Of a stretch of 5,062 bases of DNA, positions 1 through 5,062 are shown one piece after another. The notes below the pieces were generated by a model. That model had not been told where the DNA came from. It saw nothing but the letters and a program-made list of their open reading frames with translations, and ran no database searches. Position 1 is the first letter of the stretch, and each line of letters opens with the position of its first letter. Where the stretch lies: assembly GCA_026388915.1 (NCBI GenBank), contig JAPLIW010000279.1, positions 1 to 5,062 of the forward strand, in the 5' to 3' direction. The position numbers and the translations under genes are program-made. Source of the DNA: Deltaproteobacteria bacterium. Its GTDB lineage: Bacteria > Desulfobacterota > SM23-61.

Positions 1-3000
1 TCCTTGCCGGAGGTGTACTTCCTTCCCCAGGAGATCGTCTCCTGGTTGGATTTGGGAGTCACGGCGGCATCGATCCCGCAGGCCTGGAAGGCGCCAACAA
101 TGGCATGGGCCCCCTCGGCCATGTAGGGGATGTACACTTTCCGGTGGTTGGCATCGTGGGTGACGACAATGGTCTTCGGTTTCCGCTCTTCCAGCTGGCG
201 GTCCCGGCGGATATTCTTCAGGCTGTCCAGGAAGGCTTCCAGGCGGGTGATGGCGCCCACGTCCGCGCTGTGCTCGTCCACCTCGATCTGCAGGTAGGGC
301 TTGCCCCGCATCTTCTCCTTGAAGAAGTGGAGGATGAAGGAGTCCGGCCCGCAGGCGAAGTTGGTTATGTAGATGGCGTAAAGCCGGGGATCGTCGCGGA
401 TGATATGGGCCGCGCTGTAGATCTTCTGGCCGTACTTCCAGTACATATCCTTCCAGTCGTCCAGCAGGTCCATCTCATCCAGGGGAAGGCAGTCCATGGG
501 AATGGCGATGACCCCCAGGTCGCGCAGCTTGGAAGGAAGGCCCAGGTTGACGCCCGGGTCGCAGCCGTTGTAAGGGCGGCTGACGATGATCATGGCCTTT
601 TCGCCCTCTTTCAGGTTCTGCAGGACTTCCCGGCCGCGTCGCTTCATGGAAGCAATGAAGCTCCCCTGCGCCGCCTCGGCCTTGTCGATGGCCTGCAGGA
701 CCTCGTCCGCATCCTTGCCCAGCTCTTTGCCCATGTTGATCAGGGATTGCTCCAGACTTTTGCGTTCCGCCCCCAGGTGTACCACCGGGGAGAGGACCTT
801 CACCCCGCGGGCCTTGAAGTCGATGGCGGATTTAATGGAGTAGGGAAAAGCCTGAATGTAGGGACAGACAAAAGAGCGGTCCAAGGAGGGATGGGAAAGG
901 GGCATGGTGATGATGCTGGGGAGGAAGATGGTGTCCACCCCTTTTTCCATCAGGTCGAGAAGATGGCCGTGGGCCACCTTGATGGGGAAGCAGGTCTCGG
1001 CCACGATCTTCTCCACCCCCTTGGCGATGAGGCGCTTGTTGGTCGTGTCCGAAAAGACCAGGCGAAACCCCAGCGCGGTGAAGAAAGCTTTCCAGAACGG
1101 CATGATCTCCAGGAAGTTGAGCATGCGGGGGATGCCCATCACCGGGGCATCCTCCGGGACGGGCTTTTCCTCCACGTAGGAGGCCATGAGCGCCTCTTCG
1201 CGCTCCTTGAATAAATCGGGCATGTCGTCGCGCCGCTTCCGGGTGCGGTCGACGTCGTACTTCTCGCAACGGCTGCCGTAGAAGAGGGGTTTCTCCCCCT
1301 GAATCGTGACCCTGCGGATCTCGCAGCGGTTGGGGCATTCCTTGCACTCGAAGGAGGTCAGCTCGTAGGGCCGGTTGCTCAGGTCCCAGCCCTTGAAATG
1401 GGTCTTGCCGGATTGGTTCTCATCCCGGGCTAGGATGCAGCAGCCGATGGCCCCAGTGACTTCATTGTGCTCGGGGACGATGATCTTTTTCCCGGTCACC
1501 TTCTCGAAGGCGGCCACCACGCCCTTGTTAAAGGCCGTGCCGCCCTGGAAGAAGATCTTGTTGCCGACCCTTTTGTCTCCCACAACTTTATTGAGGTAGT
1601 TCAGTACGATGGAGTAGGAGAGGCCGGCCACCAGGTCGTCCCGGTTGGCCCCTTTCTGCTGATGGTGGACGAGGTCCGATTCCATGAAGACCGTGCACCG
1701 TTCCCCCAGGGAGATGGGGGATTTGGAGCCCAGGGCCAGATTGCCGAACTCCTCTTTGATGGAGATGCCTATTTTTTCCGCCTGTTCCTCCAGGAAGGAT
1801 CCGGTTCCGGCGGCGCAGGCCTTGTTCATCTCGAAGTCCACGATGGCGCCGTGTTCCAGCGATATGTACTTGGAGTCCTGCCCGCCGATTTCAAAGATGG
1901 TGTCCACCTCCGGATCGATAAAGGCCGCAGCCGTGGCCTGGGCGGTGATCTCGTTGCGGATCACATCGGCCCCCACGTAGTCGCCGGTGAGATAGCGGCC
2001 GGACCCGGTGGTGCAGGCCCCTTTGATCTCCACCAGGTGGCCCACTTCGTCGCCCACTTCCTTCAGACCCTGGCGGATGGCCTCAATGGGACGGCCCGCG
2101 GTCATGAGATAGCGCTTGGACAGAACCTTGATGCTCTCATCGGTAACCACCACGTTGGTGGAGATGGAACCGACGTCGATGCCCAAGTAAGCGGGGATCT
2201 TCTTCCCGTCCGGAGTGCTACGCAGGGGCTCCCAGGCGGCTTCTTTCTTGTGGTGCTCGGATAGGAAGAGGGGTTCGAGCGTTTTAGCCGAAGTGACCGG
2301 CCGGCTCACGTAATCCCGCAGACGTTCCACCCCTCCAAATTTCTTCCACTTGGCCGGATTTTCCATGGTCAGGAAGGCGGCCCCGATGGCCCCCATGGAG
2401 ACGAAGTGCTTGGGAATGATGAACTCGCCCTCTTTCAGTTCCAGCACGTCGAAGAAAGCCTTGCGCATTCCCAGGTTCGCGGCCACCCCGCCCTGGAAGG
2501 AGACGGGGGTGACCATATTCTTTCCCTTGGCGATGTTGGACTTATAGTTCCGGGCCAGGGCATAGCAGAGGCCGGCCACGATGTCGTAGTCGGGCGTGGC
2601 CCCCTGCTGCAGGTGGATCATGTCGCTCTTGGCGAAGACGCTGCACCGGCCGGCGATCCGGGGAGGGTTCTTGGATTTGAGGGCCAGCTGGCTGAATTCT
2701 TCGATAGTGTACTTAAGGCGGTTGGCCTGCTGATCCAGGAAGGAACCCGTGCCGGCGGCGCAGATGGTGTTCATGGAGAAGTCCTGGATCCGGTAATCGC
2801 CGTTGCCCGGGGTGGTGTCGATCAGGAGGAGCTTGGAATCCTCCCCCCCCATCTCGATGACCGTCTTCACCTCCGGGTGAAAATGGCTGGTTGATCTTGC
2901 CTGGGCGATGACTTCATTGACGAATTCCCCCCCCAGGAGGCCGGCGATCAGTTTGGCGGCGGTGCCGGTTACGGAAACGCTCCGAATCCTCTCCGCGGGG

Positions 3001-3164
3001 ACCCGGGTTAGGATGTCGGTCAGGACCCGGAGGACCGTATCCAGCGGCTGACCCTTGGTACGGGTGTAATGCTCTTCAACGACATTCATATCCTCATCGA
3101 TCAAAACCGTCTTGGCGCTTACCGATCCAATGTCCAATCCCAGGTGAAGTCCGTCTTTATCCAT
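1..3164 (-). CDS. Tandem BadF/BadG/BcrA/HgdC-type ATPase fused to DUF2229 (acyl-CoA dehydratase activase family), C-terminus outside window
   Basis: HgdC-type proteins are ATP-driven one-electron donors to 2-hydroxyacyl-CoA dehydratases, benzoyl-CoA reductases and double-cubane proteins. The visible 1054 residues hold two ASKHA ATPase modules. Module 1 (about 6-270) has LGLDIGS at 8-14, GGEDSK at 106-111, C135 in CAAGTGSFL, C174 in GRCSVFAKSD and FQGGVAAN at 223-230. Module 2 (about 325-580) has LGIDVGS at 327-333, GGQDSK at 427-432, C450, C490 and FQGGTAFN at 539-546. A linker carries C607-x2-C610-x3-C614 and C633. From about 675 a DUF2229/dehydratase-like module follows, with C725 in ETCFPIK, C767 in VCPY, RPYNGCDPG near 863-871 and FACGPDS at 937-942. 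Relatives usually run near 1400 residues, so roughly a quarter is missing. ATG 3164 is chosen because GGAGG lies 10 nt upstream and the first motif starts at residue 8. Likely cytoplasmic and oxygen-sensitive. The physiological substrate cannot be told from sequence. Confidence 0.93.
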   Translation of the reverse strand, partial: MDKDGLHLGLDIGSVSAKTVLIDEDMNVVEEHYTRTKGQPLDTVLRVLTDILTRVPAERIRSVSVTGTAAKLIAGLLGGEFVNEVIAQARSTSHFHPEVKTVIEMGGEDSKLLLIDTTPGNGDYRIQDFSMNTICAAGTGSFLDQQANRLKYTIEEFSQLALKSKNPPRIAGRCSVFAKSDMIHLQQGATPDYDIVAGLCYALARNYKSNIAKGKNMVTPVSFQGGVAANLGMRKAFFDVLELKEGEFIIPKHFVSMGAIGAAFLTMENPAKWKKFGGVERLRDYVSRPVTSAKTLEPLFLSEHHKKEAAWEPLRSTPDGKKIPAYLGIDVGSISTNVVVTDESIKVLSKRYLMTAGRPIEAIRQGLKEVGDEVGHLVEIKGACTTGSGRYLTGDYVGADVIRNEITAQATAAAFIDPEVDTIFEIGGQDSKYISLEHGAIVDFEMNKACAAGTGSFLEEQAEKIGISIKEEFGNLALGSKSPISLGERCTVFMESDLVHHQQKGANRDDLVAGLSYSIVLNYLNKVVGDKRVGNKIFFQGGTAFNKGVVAAFEKVTGKKIIVPEHNEVTGAIGCCILARDENQSGKTHFKGWDLSNRPYELTSFECKECPNRCEIRRVTIQGEKPLFYGSRCEKYDVDRTRKRRDDMPDLFKEREEALMASYVEEKPVPEDAPVMGIPRMLNFLEIMPFWKAFFTALGFRLVFSDTTNKRLIAKGVEKIVAETCFPIKVAHGHLLDLMEKGVDTIFLPSIITMPLSHPSLDRSFVCPYIQAFPYSIKSAIDFKARGVKVLSPVVHLGAERKSLEQSLINMGKELGKDADEVLQAIDKAEAAQGSFIASMKRRGREVLQNLKEGEKAMIIVSRPYNGCDPGVNLGLPSKLRDLGVIAIPMDCLPLDEMDLLDDWKDMYWKYGQKIYSAAHIIRDDPRLYAIYITNFACGPDSFILHFFKEKMRGKPYLQIEVDEHSADVGAITRLEAFLDSLKNIRRDRQLEERKPKTIVVTHDANHRKVYIPYMAEGAHAIVGAFQACGIDAAVTPKSNQETISWGRKYTSGK

Positions 3165-3174
3165 TCCAGCGCAG

Positions 3175-3179
3175 CCTCC
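3175..3179 (-). promoter_or_regulatory. Ribosome binding site of the activase gene
   Basis: Read on the minus strand this is GGAGG, 10 nt before the ATG at 3164. It supports that start; no competing in-frame start with a better Shine-Dalgarno is seen upstream. Confidence 0.7.
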
Positions 3180-3202
3180 GTCGCAGAAAATTCGCTTCCA
3201 GT

Positions 3203-3226
3203 ACCGTTTCAAGGGGAGAAAGCGGT
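3203..3226 (-). other. Small hairpin in the presumed leader of the activase mRNA
   Basis: On the minus strand ACCG-(C)-TTTC pairs with GAAACGGT across the 7-nt loop TCCCCTT, giving an 8-bp stem with a single bulged base. It ends 38 nt upstream of the ATG at 3164, so it would sit inside the leader if transcription starts near 3238. No U-run follows, so it does not look like a terminator. Its function is unknown and it may be incidental. Confidence 0.25.
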
Positions 3227-3244
3227 GAGAAAGATTAAAAATTC

Positions 3245-3273
3245 AGAATAGGAACCTTTCCCGCCAGGCCCAA
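3245..3273 (-). promoter_or_regulatory. Candidate sigma70-like promoter for the activase gene
   Basis: On the minus strand, TTGGGC (3273-3268) and TATTCT (3250-3245) are separated by 17 nt. The -10 matches consensus at 4 of 6 and the -35 at only 3 of 6, as expected for an activator-dependent promoter. A start near 3238 would give a leader of about 74 nt before the ATG at 3164. The weak -35 overlaps the edge of the palindrome at 3273-3286. This is inference from spacing; other starts are possible. Confidence 0.35.
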
Positions 3274-3286
3274 TGATTTATATCAT
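3273..3286. promoter_or_regulatory. FNR/CRP-like palindromic operator candidate
   Basis: The sequence is ATGAT-TTAT-ATCAT, a perfect 5-bp dyad with a 4-bp spacer, close to the FNR half-site pattern TTGAT-N4-ATCAA. Its centre (3279.5) lies about 41.5 bp upstream of the activase start inferred from the -10 at 3245-3250, which is the classic class II activator position for FNR/CRP proteins. An overlapping dyad ATTTAT-ATC-ATAAAT occupies 3276-3290. AT-rich palindromes also arise by chance, so this is only a candidate. Confidence 0.35.
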
Positions 3287-3292
3287 AAATGA

Positions 3293-3304
3293 GTCTCCGG
3301 AGAC
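3293..3304. repeat. Perfect 12-bp palindrome GTCTCCGGAGAC
   Basis: GTCTCC is followed directly by its reverse complement GGAGAC, with no spacer. It lies 6 bp beyond the FNR-like dyad, upstream of the inferred activase promoter. It could be a second operator for a dimeric regulator. No matching copy is seen elsewhere in the window and no known regulator is recognised. Confidence 0.4.
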
Positions 3305-3359
3305 AACCCGATCTTTCTCGCCCCTTCTTCCCGAGTATTTTTTGCCATTTTGTTGGGGC

Positions 3360-3388
3360 TTGACAAGGCTAGGGGATAAGTCTATTGT
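3360..3388 (+). promoter_or_regulatory. Candidate sigma70-type promoter reading toward the DUF6125-like gene
   Basis: A perfect -35 hexamer TTGACA (3360-3365) is followed after exactly 17 nt by TATTGT (3383-3388), matching TATAAT at 4 of 6. It points rightward. If it drives the gene at 3839, the leader would be about 440 nt and would cross the repeat elements. It could instead serve an unannotated small transcript. The evidence is the hexamers and spacing only. Confidence 0.45.
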
Positions 3389-3610
3389 TCAAACGTCCAA
3401 TCCTGACTGAAGCCGGCTATCTTTTCAAGCAGAGCGACGTCGAAAGCCGCAAGGGTCCGTATTTCTGCTTGTTGCTCGGATCTCTTTCCCTTTTCCGACG
3501 AGGGGGAAGGCTGGTGAAGTTCAATGGCAAATCAGGATTTTTTCCCCACCTCCAAAACCTCTCTTCCCTGCACACTAAACCCCAGAAGGAGCCGGACCTA
3601 TGAGGGAAAA

Positions 3611-3660
3611 GCATAGAGCAGAGAGCAGGGGGCATAGCGCAAAGAACAAGAAAAAGAAAA
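3611..3660. repeat. AG-rich degenerate short tandem repeat
   Basis: GCATAG occurs at 3611-3616 and again at 3632-3637. AGAGCA occurs at 3615-3620 and 3622-3627. The block then fades into a purine-rich tail (aaagaacaagaaaaagaaaa) at 3641-3660. Runs of this 'gcatagagca / gcagagagca' kind are familiar as noncoding intergenic filler in deltaproteobacterial genomes. It abuts the larger inverted repeat on its right. No coding role is supported. Confidence 0.45.
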
Positions 3661-3666
3661 CAGTTG

Positions 3667-3782
3667 TCTCTCGCAGAGGCCGCAGAGAACGCAGAGTTTA
3701 GGCCCCCTTTAAATACCACCCCGAAAGCAGATTTTTTTCTTTCTCTGCGCTCTCTGCGGCCTCGAGCGAAGCGGGCGAGAGA
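3667..3782. repeat. Long imperfect inverted repeat of dispersed REP/MITE-like type
   Basis: The inner arms are 3677-3696 (AGGCCGCAGAGAACGCAGAG) and 3743-3762, which match as reverse complements at 19 of 20. The outer arms TCTCTCGC (3667-3674) and GCGAGAGA (3775-3782) match at 8 of 8. The right arm carries 12 bases (3763-3774) where the left has only two (3675-3676), so the fold has an asymmetric internal loop. The central spacer is 46 bp (3697-3742). Within an arm the unit 'cgcagag' is itself repeated. Such 'cgcagagaacgcagag' palindromes are scattered between genes in many environmental bacteria. No transposase is present, so it would be a non-autonomous element or a structured RNA or DNA site. 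Confidence 0.65.
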
Positions 3783-3828
3783 AAGGCCTCCCACGATTTG
3801 GGAAAGAGGGGAGGATTATAGATCTATT

Positions 3829-3832
3829 GAGG
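3829..3832 (+). promoter_or_regulatory. Shine-Dalgarno deciding the start of the DUF6125-like gene
   Basis: GAGG at 3829-3832 stands 6 nt before ATG 3839. A TTG at 3827 would extend the frame by four residues and has GGGGAGG (3808-3814) 12 nt upstream, a longer spacing. The ATG is preferred for its codon and spacing, but the TTG cannot be excluded. Confidence 0.55.
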
Positions 3833-3838
3833 CCAGCC

Positions 3839-4354
3839 ATGAAATCGACTAAAGATCTCACCCTTAAAGAAATCACCGACCTTCTGAATAAAGGCTGGAT
3901 GAGCCATGATGGGATGTGGTTCTACCATTGCCAGAAGGAGTTCGGGATCGAGAAGACCAACAAACTCAACAAGGCGGCCATTCAATCGCTGGCTCCCCTG
4001 GAGATGAAGAGACTCAAGAAGCTCCTGGGAATAGAAAAAATAGAAACCTTCGAGGAATTCAAAAACCTCTTTTCCGGCGGGTTCGAGTTGCTCATCGCCG
4101 ATTTTATGAACGCCAGGATGACTTTTCCCGAAAAAAATGTCTTCCACTGGGAATTCGTGCCCCAGCAGTGTTTTGCTTACCGGGGCATGCAAAATATCGG
4201 GGTCATCGAGGATTACGAATGCGGGGTGATCTACCGGGTGGCGTGCTGGATTGACAGCCTGGGAATCAAATACACCATCGATCCTCCGGTGGGAAAATGC
4301 ATGATGCACGCCCAAGGAACCTGCGCCGGCAATTTTCTTTTAAACCTCAAATGA
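3839..4354 (+). CDS. Small Cys/His-containing protein, probable DUF6125 family, function unknown
   Basis: The protein is 171 residues with no signal peptide or membrane segment, so it is probably cytoplasmic. The first half is helical and lysine-rich, with the block GWMSHDGMWFYHC at 19-31 followed by a K/N-rich LNKAAIQSLAPLE stretch. The second half is the more distinctive part: C111 in QQCFAYRGM, C128 in DYECG, C136 in VACW, then GKCMMH (C154, H157) and GTCAGNF (C162) close to the C-terminus. The pattern fits my recollection of DUF6125 proteins in anaerobic bacteria. The C-terminal Cys-x-x-Phe-like ending also recalls the L-2-amino-thiazoline-4-carboxylate hydrolase-like family, but only loosely. 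Six cysteines and four histidines (23, 30, 103, 157) could bind metal or form a catalytic site; that is inference. It is divergent from the activase and convergent with the acylase, so it appears monocistronic, with a terminator candidate at 4431-4455. The real start may instead be TTG 3827. Confidence 0.85.
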   Translation: MKSTKDLTLKEITDLLNKGWMSHDGMWFYHCQKEFGIEKTNKLNKAAIQSLAPLEMKRLKKLLGIEKIETFEEFKNLFSGGFELLIADFMNARMTFPEKNVFHWEFVPQQCFAYRGMQNIGVIEDYECGVIYRVACWIDSLGIKYTIDPPVGKCMMHAQGTCAGNFLLNLK

Positions 4355-4430
4355 AGCCCTGTGATTCCGGGGGGAGAGAATGACCGTCACGGTTTTAATT
4401 TTCCACGAGGAAAGCTAAGAATTGTACATG

Positions 4431-4455
4431 GGCAGGGATAGGAATCCCGCCTTTT
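4431..4455 (+). terminator. Rho-independent terminator candidate after the DUF6125-like gene
   Basis: GGC-(a)-GGGAT pairs with ATCCC-GCC around the loop AGGA: an 8-bp, mostly GC stem with one bulged A, followed at once by TTTT (4452-4455). It lies 76 nt after the stop codon. The short U-run makes it moderate in strength. A smaller hairpin ACCG-TCA-CGGT at 4383-4393, followed by TTTTAATTTT, lies between gene and terminator and could assist. Confidence 0.5.
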
Positions 4456-4469
4456 GGCCCAAGAGAATC

Positions 4470-4485
4470 TTCCTGCGTTCAGGAA
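4470..4485. terminator. Perfect hairpin just downstream of the acylase stop
   Basis: TTCCTG-CGTT-CAGGAA is a perfect 6-bp stem with a 4-nt loop, beginning 8 nt after the acylase stop codon on the minus strand. No proper U-run follows on either strand (the minus-strand sequence continues GATTCTCTT). It may protect the mRNA 3' end or act as a weak terminator between the two convergent genes. Confidence 0.35.
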
Positions 4486-4492
4486 CTCAGAC

Positions 4493-5062
4493 TTATCGGG
4501 GTTTCAGGAGAAGGGTAGCTTTTTTGTGCTCCTGAATCGCCTTGTCGCTGAACCACCAGTACACTTTCTCCCCATTGATGAAGGCCTTGATCTGGTCCTT
4601 GGCATGGGGATGGAAGATGCGGCCGGAAACCCCTCCCGGCAACACCGCCAGGATCTTGTCGTCGTCGCTTAAATCCGCCACCATTCTCAAAGAGGCCGAA
4701 TAGGTCACCCTAAAGGGATCGCGGAAGGCAAAAATGGCCCGGTGGAGGGTCTCTCCCGAGCCCTGGAAGGGATGAGGGCCATCGCCCAGCAAACCTTTGC
4801 CGAACCCTTCCCGGCGTATGGGGCTGACAAACTCGATGGTATGAACTTTTCCCCATTTCCATTCCTTTGGGTCCTGGCCGAGGGAAGACCGGAGCTTCTC
4901 TGAGGCGATCTGCGCGGCCTTATGGAAAAGATCATCCCTCGTTTCTTTCACATCCTTGGTCAAGATATTGTCAAACCAGGGTGAGTTCCCTTCAAGCACC
5001 ATCTGCTGCAATCTTTCCTGCCAGAAATACCAGTCCTCCAGCATGGCCTTGGCCAAATCCTC
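4493..5062 (-). CDS. Penicillin acylase family (peptidase S45) Ntn-hydrolase, C-terminal fragment
   Basis: Penicillin acylase family enzymes hydrolyse amide bonds of acylated substrates (beta-lactam side chains, acyl-homoserine lactones and others). They are normally exported and self-cleaved into alpha and beta chains. The visible 189 residues are the end of the beta chain. Fragment numbering: DPKEWKWGKVHTIEF at 64-78 is the family's W-x-W-G-x2-H region, GSGETLHRA at 101-109 matches its G-x-G-x-T segment, SLRMVADL at 124-131 is the conserved Arg-containing strand, and GGVSGRIFHPHAKDQ at 143-157 matches the G-x-SG-x3-SPHY-x-DQ block. The frame ends at TAA 4493-4495 and is open to the right edge. 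Family members run about 700-850 residues, so the nucleophile Ser and its Asn/Arg partners lie outside. The substrate cannot be inferred. ATG 5044 is internal, not the start. Confidence 0.92.
   Translation of the reverse strand, partial: EDLAKAMLEDWYFWQERLQQMVLEGNSPWFDNILTKDVKETRDDLFHKAAQIASEKLRSSLGQDPKEWKWGKVHTIEFVSPIRREGFGKGLLGDGPHPFQGSGETLHRAIFAFRDPFRVTYSASLRMVADLSDDDKILAVLPGGVSGRIFHPHAKDQIKAFINGEKVYWWFSDKAIQEHKKATLLLKPR

Larger units (their letters stand above)
3165..3838. other. Divergent intergenic region without convincing genes
   Basis: This 674-bp stretch separates the minus-strand activase gene from the plus-strand DUF6125-like gene. The left 150 bp look like the activase control region. 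About 3390-3600 holds little: an 8-bp G·U-containing hairpin (CCTTTTCC at 3489-3496 with GGGGAAGG at 3503-3510, loop of 6) and a T6 run at 3538-3543 that is too far from the hairpin to form a terminator. The right 240 bp are repeat-like. Open frames at 3385-3603 (+), 3417-3794 (-) and 3664-3852 (+) have no Shine-Dalgarno and low-complexity Arg/Ser-rich translations, so they are not called. Confidence 0.7.

Noticed and set aside
105..1214. 369-residue plus-strand open frame opposite the activase gene
   Set aside because: Antisense shadow: the minus-strand frame is open for 1054 codons and carries all family motifs, while this translation shows no recognisable domain.
1467..2264. 265-residue plus-strand open frame opposite the activase
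   Set aside because: Same reason; it is complementary to module 2 of the activase and its Gly/His/Val-rich composition mirrors the sense codons.
2406..2894. 162-residue plus-strand open frame opposite activase module 1
   Set aside because: Antisense shadow of conserved ATPase motifs with no independent support.
3385..3603. 72-residue plus-strand open frame starting TTG inside the candidate -10
   Set aside because: The start codon overlaps the promoter hexamer, no ribosome binding site is present, and the sequence resembles no family I know.
3667..3782. CRISPR array or tRNA-like structure at the inverted repeat
   Set aside because: There are only two arms, in inverted orientation, with no regular spacers and no cloverleaf or anticodon arm.
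3417..3794. 125-residue minus-strand open frame in the intergenic region
   Set aside because: Its N-terminal third is a translation of the inverted repeat (Arg/Glu-rich, then SAFSAASARDN), a typical false hypothetical protein. It has no convincing Shine-Dalgarno.
3824..4315. 163-residue minus-strand open frame opposite the DUF6125-like gene
   Set aside because: The plus-strand product shows family-like Cys/His blocks, a Shine-Dalgarno and a terminator; the opposite frame shows none of these.
4454..4672. 72-residue plus-strand open frame over the acylase 3' end
   Set aside because: Shadow of the acylase C-terminus, whose S45 motifs on the minus strand are clear.

Overview
The window holds two convergent genes and one divergent gene. 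None belongs to a recognisable mobile element, CRISPR array or RNA gene. The moderately high GC, a giant tandem BadF/HgdC-type ATPase, a DUF6125-like protein and dispersed 'cgcagag' inverted repeats together suggest an anaerobic bacterium of the Desulfobacterota/deltaproteobacterial type (syntroph or sulfate-reducer relatives). That assignment is inference from gene content; there is no marker gene.

Positions 1-3164, minus strand: the first 1054 codons of a very large '2-hydroxyacyl-CoA dehydratase activase' fusion protein. It has two complete ASKHA ATPase modules in tandem, a cysteine-rich linker, then a DUF2229/dehydratase-like reductase module. The C-terminus lies left of the window. The frame is uninterrupted, including across two 8-bp G tracts.

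Positions 3165-3838: a 674-bp divergent intergenic region. Its left part holds the likely control region of the activase gene: a Shine-Dalgarno, a weak sigma70-like -10/-35, an FNR/CRP-like palindrome whose centre falls at about -41.5, and a second perfect palindrome. Its middle holds a plus-strand TTGACA-N17-TATTGT promoter candidate. Its right part holds an AG-rich degenerate tandem repeat and a long imperfect inverted repeat of a dispersed type. The open frames here look like translated repeats and not genes.

Positions 3839-4354, plus strand: a 171-aa cysteine- and histidine-containing small protein, probably of the DUF6125 family, function unknown. A terminator-like hairpin follows it. 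Positions 4493-5062, minus strand: the C-terminal 189 residues of a penicillin acylase (peptidase S45) family Ntn-hydrolase, whose start lies right of the window.

Nothing in the layout shows that the three proteins act in one pathway. The most interesting points are the single-chain activase-plus-reductase architecture with four cluster cysteines at HgdC-like spacing, its possible oxygen-responsive operator, and the uncharacterised Cys/His protein divergent from it.
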